Shown here one piece after another: positions 1 through 7,621 of a stretch of DNA of 64,000 nucleotides. Source of the stretch: G963665005 sp963665005 (GTDB lineage: Bacteria; Bacillota; Clostridia; Christensenellales; SZUA-584); the NCBI GenBank assembly GCA_963665005.2, contig CAXXTQ010000001.1, positions 744,001-808,000 on the forward strand, in the 5' to 3' direction. Both the position numbers and the translations under genes were made by a program. The notes beneath the pieces were generated by a model. That model saw only the letters and a list, made by a program, of their open reading frames with translations. It had not been told where the DNA came from and searched no databases. Position 1 is the stretch's first letter, and every line of letters begins with the position of its first letter.

Positions 1-2
1 TC

Positions 3-86
3 AAAATCGTCAGGATCGGAACAGCTATACGGATCTCGAAAAAATCCTTTGATGAGTGGTTGGACAGCCAGAATATTTCATCGTAA
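3..86 (+). CDS. Excisionase-type HTH protein, C-terminal end only
   Basis: The window opens inside a reading frame that encodes the last 27 residues of a small protein and stops with TAA. The tail (KIVRIGTAIRIS, then KSFDEWLDSQ) is the pattern seen at the end of MerR/excisionase-like helix-turn-helix proteins encoded just before phage or ICE integrases. The stop lies 14 bases before the integrase ATG, so the two genes form a xis-int pair. The start is outside the window. Confidence 0.6.
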   Translation, partial: KIVRIGTAIRISKKSFDEWLDSQNISS

Positions 87-100
87 AGGAGAAAAATATT

Positions 101-1462
101 ATGGCTTCGATTGTAAAGAGAAACGCAAAATATTCGGTAGTATATTACGCCGATGTTGAAGGTAAGAGAAAACAGCTGTGGGAATAATTTGATTCGTACA
201 AAGAGGCAAGTAGACGCAAATCCGAAGTGGAATATGAGATCGACGACGGTACATTTATTCCGCCAAATAAGCAGACCGTTTCCGCATTTTTGGACGATTT
301 CGTCTCGCTTTACGGAGAGGAGAACTGGGCCCTTTCCACCTACAGTATAAACCTAGCTTTAATTGACAATTACATTAAGCCGATGATCGGCGAGGAACCG
401 GTACAGAACATCACGCCAAAATTTGCAGACCATTTCTACAAGCAGCTTAAGAAGGCCAAGCCGGTTGCATCGCAATTTCGCAAAACAAAACTTGAATTTG
501 TAGGTCCTTCAGTGCCTGACAATGTCCACAAGCTCCTGCGTTGCGCATTCAGACAGGCGGTACGCTGGGAGCTCATTAAGAGAAGTCCATTTGAACTGGT
601 CAAAGCTCCGAGGGTTAATTATAAGCCAAGAGAAATCTGGACAGCTGATATTATCCGCAAAGCGTTGGATGAATGCACGGACAGCAGGCTGTATATCGCT
701 ATGAATTTGTCCTTTGCCTGCTCGTTGCGTGTTGGAGAGATATTGGGGCTGACATGGGACAATGTTCACATCGATAAGAAGGATATCGCCAAAGACGACG
801 CTTATGTTTATATCGATAAGGAACTTCAGCGGGCATCCGTGAAGGCGATTCAGGTTCTGGATAAGAAAGATATTATCCGTGTGTTTCCGTCGATACAGCG
901 CAATCCCAAGACGCTCGTAGTGCTCAAGACTCCAAAAACAAAGTCCAGCGTGAGAAAGGTCTGGTTGCCCAAAACCGTAGCCTATATCCTTCGGGAGTTT
1001 AGGGAAAAGCAGAAGGTGGTAAAAAAACTTCTGGAGGACGAGTATGAGGAGTACAACCTTGTTATTCCCATGACCAACGGAAGGCCCTGTGAGGAAAAGC
1101 TGATTGGAGTATCGTTTCAGTGGCTGAAGGAGAAGTCGGCTTTGCCGAACGTGGTGTTCCATTCTCTGCGGCATTCCAGCACGACCTATAAGCTTAAGCT
1201 AAACAAGGGCGACCTAAAGGCTACCCAGGGAGATACAGGTCATGCGGAAATCGACATGATCACCAAGGTTTATGCGCATATTCTGGATGAGGACAGAAAG
1301 ATTAACGCTCAAAAGTTTGAGGCGGCATTCTACGCCAATCCTGATCTGCGGAGCGTGCAGGCTCCGCAGGAAAGTGTAAATGGGCTGGATGTGAAGATGC
1401 TGATCGAGCAGCTCCAGAATTCGCCGGAGCTGATCAGTATGTTGGCTCAGATCATCAAATGA
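101..1462 (+). pseudogene. Tyrosine integrase, interrupted by an in-frame TAA at codon 29
   Basis: An ATG at 101 follows a good ribosome site (AAAGGAG) and opens an Arm-type N-terminus (MASIVKRNAKYSVVYY). The frame meets TAA at 185-187 and then continues open to 1462. A restart at ATG 227 would give 411 residues: a core-binding domain (about 15-130) and a full catalytic domain with Arg in FACSLRVGE, HSLRH, GH and the nucleophile Tyr in KVYAHI. The catalytic part therefore looks intact, while the N-terminal arm-binding segment is cut off. The gene lies between the excisionase tail and tRNA-Arg, whose 3' end faces it, so it is probably the integrase of an element extending left of the window. 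A real point mutation, a sequencing error or internal initiation cannot be told apart here. Confidence 0.75.
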
Positions 1463-1487
1463 CGGCGTCTAGGGTTGCTAATGGCAG

Positions 1488-1521
1488 TATTAGCAAAACT
1501 GATAATAATATTAGCAAACTG
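1488..1521. repeat. Two direct repeats downstream of the integrase
   Basis: TATTAGCAAAACTG at 1488-1501 is repeated as TATTAGCAAACTG at 1509-1521. The starts are 21 bp apart, about two helical turns. TGGCAG and CTGCCA flank the pair as a short inverted repeat. Paired direct repeats between an integrase gene and its attachment site resemble integrase arm-type binding sites; that function is inferred. Confidence 0.45.
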
Positions 1522-1617
1522 CCAAAAACGGTTCGAAACCTCTTAGCACGAATTAATATTTATGCAGAATGATGAATTGAATTTTTTCGATGGCAGAAAT
1601 GCCGGGGCTAAAAAGAA

Positions 1618-1649
1618 AAATGCCGCAAAACCCTTGATATTACGGCATT
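1618..1649 (-). terminator. Terminator after tRNA-Arg
   Basis: On the minus strand, immediately after the tRNA CCA end, a perfect 8-bp stem (AAATGCCG / CGGCATTT) is followed by a T-rich run. It fits an intrinsic terminator for the tRNA-Arg transcript. Confidence 0.65.
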
Positions 1650-1725
1650 TGGCACGCCTGGCGCGACTTGAACGCGCGACCCCTCGCTTAGGAGGCGAGT
1701 GCTCTATCCACTGAGCTACAGGCGC
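1650..1725 (-). tRNA. tRNA-Arg(CCT)
   Basis: The minus strand folds as a complete cloverleaf. The acceptor GCGCCTG pairs with CAGGCGT (G-U at the first pair), the D arm is GCTC/GAGC, and the anticodon stem CTCGC/GCGAG carries the loop CTCCTAA, so the anticodon is CCT (reads AGG). The T loop is TTCAAGT and CCA is encoded. Its 3' end faces the interrupted integrase, the usual layout for a tRNA used as an integration site. Confidence 0.95.
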
Positions 1726-1783
1726 ATATACATTATTTATTCAGTTTTTATGCATTCCAGGGAGCCGAACTACGGCCACTTAG

Positions 1784-2070
1784 GAGGTTGCCACGGTAAT
1801 TGAAGAGAAAAAACAGGTTCTAAAAGATTTATACTGGGAATGAATAAGGTATCCGTTACGGACGTGACGGAAGGGGTACCGGATCCCGTCTATAAAGAAG
1901 CTGAGCCGGTTGAATGTACAACGATATATGTTTATATTGCATCTGAAAGCTATAAAGATGCTGCAAGTAGGTATGGTTTTACCGAAGAACAGAATGAAAT
2001 GCTTGAAGAGCTGATACAACCATTATCTATTCATTTCACTATGTCAAGCTGCTATCAACAATTAAACTAA
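1784..2070 (+). pseudogene. Frameshifted C-terminal remnant of a mobile-element protein
   Basis: An open stretch beginning after a TAG at 1781 encodes KKQVLKDLYWE and stops at 1841. The adjoining frame opens at ATG 1840 and runs to 2070 (MNKVSVTDVTEG, then IYVYIASESYKDAASRYGF and EEQNEMLEELI). Joined by one base, the two read as a continuous tail: LKDLYxxMN, a beta-rich segment, then YGFTxEQ..LxEL. From memory this resembles the C-terminus of CD1108-type proteins of clostridial conjugative elements. It is probably a relic of a former ICE. The 76-residue second half could be a standalone gene, but no convincing ribosome site precedes it. Confidence 0.4.
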
Positions 2071-2162
2071 AACGAAACGGATGAATAATACAGTTAAACA
2101 CATTATTCTTAAAAACTAACAAATAAGGTACGCGTACTTTTTTATACGAGGAGGTTATTATA

Positions 2163-2405
2163 ATGTCAAGATCAAAAGCTACGGCTGAACAATCTGAAAT
2201 CATGCCTATGCTCAAAACGGTAGAGCAAATGAGCACGATTAGCGGGATAGGTATCAATAAGCTGCGGGAACTCATGGAAAATGGTGAGATTGAGTATGTC
2301 GAGAATGGCAACCGAAAGCTACTGGTTGAAGACGCCATTCTTGATTGGTATAAACGAAACCGGGTTATATTTACTCGTAAAAATCAGAGCAGGGGTGATT
2401 ATTGA
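2163..2405 (+). CDS. xis: Excisionase-family DNA-binding protein
   Basis: This 80-residue protein has the excisionase/MerR-like layout: a central helix-turn-helix (MLKTVEQMSTISGIGINKL, then RELMENGEIEYVENGNRKLL) and a short basic tail. It would bind near attachment sites and steer the neighbouring integrase towards excision. The start follows an excellent ribosome site (GAGGAGG) about 11 bases upstream, in a leader with no other gene. Its stop at 2403-2405 is one base before the integrase ATG at 2407, so the two are translationally coupled. The function is assigned from family and context. Confidence 0.8.
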   Translation: MSRSKATAEQSEIMPMLKTVEQMSTISGIGINKLRELMENGEIEYVENGNRKLLVEDAILDWYKRNRVIFTRKNQSRGDY

Positions 2406-2406
2406 G

Positions 2407-3687
2407 ATGGCAATCTCAACAAGAAGGGTTAAGAATAAAAAGAACCCCGATGGTACCAAGTCTGGAAAGGCGGGAACCGTCTATGATGTCAATCTAAAAT
2501 ATAAAGATGAAAACGGCAAATATCGGACGTATGGGAAACGCGGTTTTTTGTCCAAATCGGAGGCTGTAGAACATGAAATAGATATGCATAAAAAACTGTC
2601 GTTTAGTGGGTATGAGCCGGCGAAGGCATCTGAAGCCAAACAAACGGTTAAGCAGTATCTCGAATCTTGGGTTGAGGTTCATGGTAAAGCCAATCTGCGT
2701 CCCAGCACATTTGCCGGATATAAAAGCCATATTAAAAATCACATTGTTCCCTATATTGGCAATGTGCCACTGAATAAACTGACACCAAAAATGATCGATA
2801 ATATGCTTGCACAACTCAATGAACGAAAACTAACTCAGAGTACTTTGCGGTATGCGCAACGAGTACTAAGCGTGGCATTTGAAGCGGCGAGGAAATATGG
2901 ATATATCCAGGGGAATCCGGCTAGGGACATATTGACTAAGATCGGTAAGGACGGTAAAACACCTGATCCATACACGATAGAGCAAATGCAAGGGCTCTTA
3001 AGTAAGTGTATCGGTACAGAATGGGAAATGCTGATTGTTCTAAGCGGTTTGTATGGGCTTCGTAGAAATGAAGCATTGGGATTGCGGTGGGATAACGTCG
3101 ATTTGAAAAAGAAAACTTTTTCAGTTGTGGAGCAGCTGCCTTTTAAAGTGCCGCCTAATACCACCGTTATCAAAGAAATGGCTCCGACAAAATCCAACGA
3201 TCGTTTATTACCCATATCGGATGTTACGCTTCCCTATTTCAATAAGCATATGCAAATGCAGCAACGACAAAGAGAGCTTACTAAGCTATCAGGACAGCCA
3301 TATTATGAATATAATTTAGTGATTGCCAAAGCCGACGGGACACCAATGAGAGCAGACCGTATTTCGGCAAATTGGGGGCAACTCTTGCGGCATTTGGAAA
3401 TGCCACGTATTCGTTTTCATGATCTTCGGCATAGCGCAGCTACCAATATGCATGAACTTACAGGTGACTTTTACACGGTGGGACAAGTTTTAGGACATTC
3501 CTTAAAAGGTATTGGGGTATCGCTTGGCATCTCTACCAACATGGCTGACGTGACGGCAAGGTATGTTGATGTTCGTTCAAGAAGAAAACTGGTCGTACTT
3601 GAAGCATATCATAATGCACTCCATCCAAAAGAAGCCATGAAGATTGCAAATAAGAAGATATCTGCGAAAAACAGGGACGAAAGATAA
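2407..3687 (+). CDS. int: Tn916-type tyrosine integrase
   Basis: This 426-residue tyrosine recombinase catalyses integration and excision of a mobile element. The N-terminal 60 residues form an AP2-like arm-binding domain (GTVYDVNLKYKDENGKYRTYGKRGF is the core region), followed by a SAM-like core-binding domain (about 75-165) and the catalytic domain. The active-site set is complete: Arg in GLYGLRRNEALGL, HDLRH, GHS and Tyr in ARYVDV. The long insert between GHS and the Tyr is usual for this family. The ATG at 2407 was preferred over an upstream in-frame ATG at 2281 because the latter lies inside xis. No conjugation genes accompany it here, so the element is either decayed or extends left and is interrupted by other insertions. 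Confidence 0.9.
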   Translation: MAISTRRVKNKKNPDGTKSGKAGTVYDVNLKYKDENGKYRTYGKRGFLSKSEAVEHEIDMHKKLSFSGYEPAKASEAKQTVKQYLESWVEVHGKANLRPSTFAGYKSHIKNHIVPYIGNVPLNKLTPKMIDNMLAQLNERKLTQSTLRYAQRVLSVAFEAARKYGYIQGNPARDILTKIGKDGKTPDPYTIEQMQGLLSKCIGTEWEMLIVLSGLYGLRRNEALGLRWDNVDLKKKTFSVVEQLPFKVPPNTTVIKEMAPTKSNDRLLPISDVTLPYFNKHMQMQQRQRELTKLSGQPYYEYNLVIAKADGTPMRADRISANWGQLLRHLEMPRIRFHDLRHSAATNMHELTGDFYTVGQVLGHSLKGIGVSLGISTNMADVTARYVDVRSRRKLVVLEAYHNALHPKEAMKIANKKISAKNRDER

Positions 3688-4052
3688 TGACATGAACAAG
3701 TCGCAAGTGTAAAAACGGAAGGGTTTTTTTCATGACTTGTGCTTATAATCTATTTGGTCAAAGAAGAAACGACCTCTCAGAATTCTTCTTTATGACTTTT
3801 TTCCTACAAAGATAATTTTGTGTTACCGCATTGCAGCGAATATGATTCAATGGTAATAAATCAATAACAAAGCACGTGACATTGTAGGAAAAATGTTGCC
3901 CAGGCTTTTTAGTAACAATAAAGCATAGTTGTAAAGAGTTATAAGCAGAAATAAGAAAAGCCTTTTATCACGCGGTTTTACGCGATTTCTTGTAAAGAAA
4001 TATGTGAAGATATATAGGAATTCGTCTGAAAATTTTGCCTCGAAATGCGTTT
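3688..4052. other. Gene-free stretch between integrase and tRNA-Ser fragment
   Basis: No convincing gene is visible. The short open frame on the minus strand at 3847-4068 has low-complexity composition and no ribosome site. The stretch carries A/T runs and probably the integrase-binding arm of the attachment site that ends at the tRNA-Ser fragment. Confidence 0.5.
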
Positions 4053-4096
4053 GTCGGGTAACCGGCACGTGGGTTCGAATCCCACCTTCTCCGCCA
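4053..4096 (+). other. Displaced 3' half of tRNA-Ser (attachment-site remnant)
   Basis: The sequence has a serine-type variable arm (TCGGGTAACCGG), a perfect T arm (GTGGG TTCGAAT CCCAC), the acceptor 3' strand CTTCTCC, the discriminator G and CCA. The 5' half of the tRNA (GGAGAAG acceptor strand, D arm, anticodon) is absent upstream, so this is not a functional gene. Such a duplicated 3' end is what integration into a tRNA leaves at the distal junction. The integrase at 2407-3687 points towards it and is the best candidate for having made it. The intact tRNA-Ser should lie to the left, outside the window. Confidence 0.75.
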
Positions 4097-4099
4097 TCG

Positions 4100-4136
4100 T
4101 CACAAGGTACAATAGTGCCTTGTGATTTTTCTTTTT
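4100..4136 (+). terminator. Intrinsic terminator
   Basis: TCACAAGG at 4100-4107 pairs perfectly with CCTTGTGA at 4118-4125, followed by TTTTTCTTTTT. It lies 3 bases after the tRNA-Ser CCA and is probably the original tRNA terminator, marking the return to pre-insertion sequence. Confidence 0.8.
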
Positions 4137-4141
4137 ACGGA

Positions 4142-5821
4142 TTATCCTGCCTGCACATCATGTGAAGTATCTTTCATTACTTTGTCCGACATGTAATCTC
4201 TGAGATTCTCAAAGTCGGTATCATCGATCTTTCCGATGAAGTTGAAGTAGATATCAATTCGCTGGATGTAACCAATATCCGCCTTTTCCTTCTTGTAAAC
4301 TTCTATGTGGTCTATCAGCTCGACCACCGTTTCTCTATCAAGAGATTCAATATAGTTTCTTGCCTTAAACTTCTCAACGATGTCCTGTATGTGCCCGGTA
4401 TCATCTCTAACTGAACTTAACTCCGCTTTTAAATCAATACGCTGCCTTGCAAGCTGCTCCTGCTTGACTTCGTATCCGCTCATCAGTTTCTTAAACATCG
4501 CTTCAGAAACATTGCCGTTTAGAAGCTGTTCAAGCAATGCGTCTGTCTTCGGAGCGATACCCTGCAGCTCACGTTCGACCTTTTGCAGCTGTTTCTCAAC
4601 TAACATACCGCTTCTGGATTTCATTCGGTCATTGATTTCCAACAGCTTTTCAAGCAATGTATCAGCATAATTAACGGCAATGCTGGAAAACTTCTGAATC
4701 TCACTGAGTACAATGGTTTCAAGTTCGGGTTCGTTGATTGCATGGAAACTGCATGCCGACTTACCCTGGTTGCTGTATGTGCTGCATCGATAACGTGGAT
4801 ACTCTCCCGTTTCGATCTTCACAAGCTGATAAGTCATTTTTGCACCACAGTCCGCACAGAACACCTTAGCTGAAAATAGCGATACCGTACCGTCTTTTTT
4901 TAGTCTCGGCTTCGTTCTTCGCTTATTCTGGGTCATGATAATTTGTACTCTGCTCCAAGTTACTTCATCAATCAACGGCTTATGCGTATTCTTTACAAAT
5001 ACCCACTGCTCTCTCGGTATCACATCACGGCGTTTCATCTTAAAGTTCTTTTTCTGCCGTTTGCCTTGTACCATATGACCGATATACACTTGATTGCGCA
5101 GCATCCGGAGTATCGTTGCGCTGCCCCAAGTCTCAGCATCCTGCGTATACGGATTAGGTTTCCCAATCCGATTGAAGAAATGAACTCTTGGCGTTGGTAT
5201 GCCTTCTTTATTGAACACTTCCGCAATATGTCGTGCACTTTCGCCCATCGTATACAGATGAAATATCCTGTGTACGATTTGCGCACCATCAGGCTCAATG
5301 ATTAGGTGATGCTTGTCCTGCGGATCACGCTTGTACCCAAGCGCCGGCTGGCTGCCAATAAACTCGCCTTTCTTCATCTGCGATTTCTTAGTCGTCTTAA
5401 TCTTCCGAGAAGTATCCTTCGCGTAGTGCTCATGAATTACGTTCAGGAATCCGGCGAAGTCATTGTCTTTATCGCTATCAACGTTATCTCCGATCGCAAT
5501 GAAACGAACATTATGCTTAGGGAAGAAATAATCTGTGTAATGACCAACCTGAGAATAGTTCCTTCCGAGTCTAGACAAGTCTTTGACAATAACCATGTTA
5601 ATTCGCTTTTTCTCAATATCGTCGATCAGCCGCTGAAATCCGGGCCTGTCAAATGTTGTACCGCTGAAACCGTCATCGACGTATGTGTCCTCGATCTCCC
5701 AACCCCTTTCGTTAACATAGTCTGTAAGCAAATCCCGCTGATTGGATATACTCATGCTTTCGTTGTCCGTTCCATCATCACGTGACAACCTTAAATAGAT
5801 TCCTACTTTGTATTGCTTCAT
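4142..5821 (-). CDS. tnpX: Large serine recombinase (TnpX-like)
   Basis: This 559-residue protein carries a resolvase catalytic domain (about 1-150; nucleophile Ser in YLRLSRDD, and GFSG..FDRPGF, VKDLSRLGR), a recombinase domain (about 165-300), a zinc ribbon (CADCGAKM ... CSTY ... CSF) and a C-terminal coiled coil. This is the architecture of TnpX/TndX transposases, which excise and insert circular elements at a dinucleotide core. The chosen ATG has AAGGAG 6 bases upstream; an ATG 15 bases further upstream contains that ribosome site and is unlikely. It lies downstream of the TnpW-like and relaxase genes on the same strand, as in Tn4451-like elements. Its 3' end is 46 bases from the tRNA-Ser remnant, so the left element boundary must be close. 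Confidence 0.93.
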   Translation of the reverse strand: MKQYKVGIYLRLSRDDGTDNESMSISNQRDLLTDYVNERGWEIEDTYVDDGFSGTTFDRPGFQRLIDDIEKKRINMVIVKDLSRLGRNYSQVGHYTDYFFPKHNVRFIAIGDNVDSDKDNDFAGFLNVIHEHYAKDTSRKIKTTKKSQMKKGEFIGSQPALGYKRDPQDKHHLIIEPDGAQIVHRIFHLYTMGESARHIAEVFNKEGIPTPRVHFFNRIGKPNPYTQDAETWGSATILRMLRNQVYIGHMVQGKRQKKNFKMKRRDVIPREQWVFVKNTHKPLIDEVTWSRVQIIMTQNKRRTKPRLKKDGTVSLFSAKVFCADCGAKMTYQLVKIETGEYPRYRCSTYSNQGKSACSFHAINEPELETIVLSEIQKFSSIAVNYADTLLEKLLEINDRMKSRSGMLVEKQLQKVERELQGIAPKTDALLEQLLNGNVSEAMFKKLMSGYEVKQEQLARQRIDLKAELSSVRDDTGHIQDIVEKFKARNYIESLDRETVVELIDHIEVYKKEKADIGYIQRIDIYFNFIGKIDDTDFENLRDYMSDKVMKDTSHDVQAG

Positions 5822-5839
5822 ATTATCTCCTTCCATATG

Positions 5840-5894
5840 AAAGCAGCATCCAAAGTAGCTTAGCTATTCCTAAGTATACTCCGGATGCTGCTTT
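5840..5894 (-). promoter_or_regulatory. Long hairpin in the recombinase leader
   Basis: A perfect 12-bp stem (AAAGCAGCATCC against GGATGCTGCTTT) encloses about 31 bases that contain a smaller CTTA/TAAG stem. It sits between the TnpW-like gene and the recombinase ribosome site, ending about 19 bases before the start codon. It could be a terminator, an attenuator or a binding site for the recombinase; the sequence does not decide. Only a short T run follows on the minus strand. Confidence 0.55.
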
Positions 5895-5916
5895 TAATCC
5901 ACTAAGTTTCAGCAAT

Positions 5917-6099
5917 TTAGGAAGCTTTAATTCGCTTCTCAATTACTTTGCACATCGTTTCAGTGAATGTCCGGTTGTTTTTAAAATAACTGGACACGGT
6001 GAACGTTGTATTGCCGATCTTCACAGTAGATAACATGAAGTTTTTCGATATACCGTAGGTATCTAATTGTTCAACTCTTAACCCTTTTCTGTTATTCAT
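5917..6099 (-). CDS. TnpW-like small transposon protein
   Basis: This 60-residue protein has the simple pattern of small TnpW proteins encoded next to large serine recombinases: a central beta hairpin (STVKIGNTTFTVSSYF) and a basic C-terminal helix (TETMCKVIEKRIKAS). The role of TnpW is not established; it may assist or regulate the recombinase. The start has GGAGG 6-7 bases upstream. It lies between the relaxase and the recombinase on the same strand. The match is by pattern and position only. Confidence 0.6.
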   Translation of the reverse strand: MNNRKGLRVEQLDTYGISKNFMLSTVKIGNTTFTVSSYFKNNRTFTETMCKVIEKRIKAS

Positions 6100-6132
6100 T
6101 CTTTCCTCCCATATGAAGTTTTCAAGGTTCTC

Positions 6133-7350
6133 TTAGCGGCCTATGCCGCTTGACTTAGATTTCTTACGCTCCAGTCTCTTTTGCTCTCTCTCCTCTCTTG
6201 TCTTCTGAAAGACATCTTTAATTAGCTCTTCAACTCTTTGCGGCGCTAACCTCATAGCGTCAACATAGTTTTTTGTGCTCATAAACAACTTTTCAAACTT
6301 GTCCTCTAAGCTCCATAACTGCGCGGTTACATCTTTTAGCTGCTGTTTAAGTGACCTTATTGTGCCACGGGATAAAACGCCTTCCTTTGCAAGCGATATA
6401 ACCTCCTTGTAATCTTGTTCTGCAAGCGTCACCTTGCCAAACATCTTTTTTTGCACCATATCATCAAGACTTTGAAATGATTTACTGCTCTGATGCGCTA
6501 CATTCAGCTTTTCTGAAACAACTTCAAGCTCCTTTTGCTGCTCCTCAACCTGCTTTTCAATACGGGCAAGCCTTTCATTGTCCTGCTGTATCTTGTAATC
6601 CAAAACAGATAAGTGTTTAGTCGTGCTACCACGTACGCCTCTCTCAAAATCTTTGAAACCAGCATTCTTCATATGTTCAAAGAACCTGTCCTGTAAAAGC
6701 GAGTACGATGGAATCAACACTACTTTACCGTTCTCTGCTATTATTGGGTTACCATTCTCATCTACCGCTTTAACTAATGCCCACTTCTTTGAATGGCTTA
6801 CCTGGTGTATCACCTCTTTCACTTTCCCCACAAGTTCCTTGTCCTTACAACGCTTTGTCCATTTGATTTCCTTTTCAACAACGGGTATATATACTACATG
6901 CAGATGATAATGATATACATCCCTTTTAAGCTCCTCTGAGAGGCTCCTGTTGCGTTCGTCGGCGTGCATAACCGCAGATAAGACATAATGCTCGCCTCCG
7001 GCTTCCTTAACAGCCATTCGATATGCCTCAACAAAAAAGTCTTTTGCATATTCATATCCTCCGTGCTTATCAAAATACATTGTGTTAACATCGAATACCA
7101 TCTCAGCAAATACATCAGCATCTTGTTTTAATCCACGTGTACTAATAATTCCTTCTTCCAGCAACTTATCAAATGCCTGTGTATACGTTCCTTCACAGCT
7201 TTTAAAGCTGATATTTAGACTGCTTCTTTCAAGTACGATGTCAGTATTTGAATAAATTTCGTTCTTACGCTCGTTATGACGCTCTCTTATAGAGAAGTTA
7301 CTGCGTGGATACGCTTTGTTTCTTACAACTGTGCGATCTACCTTGGATAT
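6133..7350 (-). CDS. mob: MobV/Pre-type relaxase with an apparent ATA start
   Basis: The protein is a plasmid-recombination/mobilization relaxase (Mob_Pre, TnpZ-like) that would nick the element at oriT for transfer. Conserved regions are the N-terminal VRNKAYPRSNFSIRERHNER, the metal-binding histidine block YHYHLHVVYIPV and a long C-terminal coiled coil. Reading from the first ATG (7164) would remove 62 residues containing the conserved N-terminal motif. The frame stays open upstream to a TGA, and directly after a textbook AAGGAGGTG ribosome site the codon where ATG is expected is ATA (7350-7348), giving (I/M)SKVDRTVVRNKAYP. No ATG, GTG, TTG or CTG exists between. So either AUA is used as a rare start or the start codon has been lost by a G-to-A change. 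With the ATA start the protein has 405 residues, a normal length. Confidence 0.85.
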   Translation of the reverse strand: MSKVDRTVVRNKAYPRSNFSIRERHNERKNEIYSNTDIVLERSSLNISFKSCEGTYTQAFDKLLEEGIISTRGLKQDADVFAEMVFDVNTMYFDKHGGYEYAKDFFVEAYRMAVKEAGGEHYVLSAVMHADERNRSLSEELKRDVYHYHLHVVYIPVVEKEIKWTKRCKDKELVGKVKEVIHQVSHSKKWALVKAVDENGNPIIAENGKVVLIPSYSLLQDRFFEHMKNAGFKDFERGVRGSTTKHLSVLDYKIQQDNERLARIEKQVEEQQKELEVVSEKLNVAHQSSKSFQSLDDMVQKKMFGKVTLAEQDYKEVISLAKEGVLSRGTIRSLKQQLKDVTAQLWSLEDKFEKLFMSTKNYVDAMRLAPQRVEELIKDVFQKTREEREQKRLERKKSKSSGIGR

Positions 7351-7390
7351 AGTACATCACCTCCTTATTTTATCGGCGCTTTTAATACGG

Positions 7391-7440
7391 ACACTTCCGA
7401 AGGAAGTGTTTTACCCACTATGACACTTTCAGCGAAGCTG
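7391..7440 (-). other. Putative oriT of the mobilizable element
   Basis: About 40 bases upstream of the relaxase gene the minus strand reads AAAGTGT CATAGTGGGTAAA ACACTTCC. This is an inverted repeat (AAGTGT/ACACTT) whose loop holds CATAGTGGGTAA. The loop resembles the MobV nick region of pMV158-type plasmids (TAGTGTG/TTA), recalled from memory. A second hairpin follows (ACACTTCC TTC GGAAGTGT), and a CAGC/GCTG stem precedes it. Position next to mob and the nested repeats agree with an origin of transfer. The exact nick position is inferred. Confidence 0.55.
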
Positions 7441-7621
7441 CAAAGATGCCAAGTGGGCGCTCCCGTGGGGCTCTGCGAGGCTTAATAAATCGGATGATTT
7501 GCTTCGCAAATCCCATTTTTACCGGCGCTTTTGCATGCGCCTTGTACACGCTGAGAATAAAACATGCGCCGTCATGGCGCATGTTTTTGCCGGCTGCTTT
7601 AAAAATGTGAACCATCATGGT
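7441..7621. other. Hairpin-rich non-coding segment
   Basis: Between the putative oriT and the parR-like gene lie several short palindromes: GATTTG CTTC CAAATC-type near 7495-7515, the 11-bp stem near 7560-7586 and GAACCATCATGGTTC at 7609-7623. An open frame on the minus strand (7418-7618) spans them but lacks a ribosome site and a recognisable domain, so it is not called. Confidence 0.45.
7559..7587 (-). terminator. Terminator after the partition genes
   Basis: AAACATGCGCC at 7560-7570 pairs perfectly with GGCGCATGTTT at 7576-7586 around a 5-base loop, with T-rich flanks on both strands. It follows the end of the parR-like gene on the minus strand and probably ends the parM-parR transcript. 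Confidence 0.7.

Noticed and set aside
509..1174. Minus-strand open frame of 221 residues in the integrase
   Set aside because: It is the antisense shadow of the integrase catalytic domain, with no recognisable domain.
1840..2070. Standalone 76-residue gene
   Set aside because: The upstream frame supplies the matching preceding residues one base out of phase, so a frameshifted remnant is more likely.
4053..4096. Functional tRNA-Ser
   Set aside because: The 5' half with D arm and anticodon is missing upstream.
7418..7618. 66-residue minus-strand frame
   Set aside because: It spans several hairpins and the putative oriT, has basic low-complexity composition and no ribosome site.
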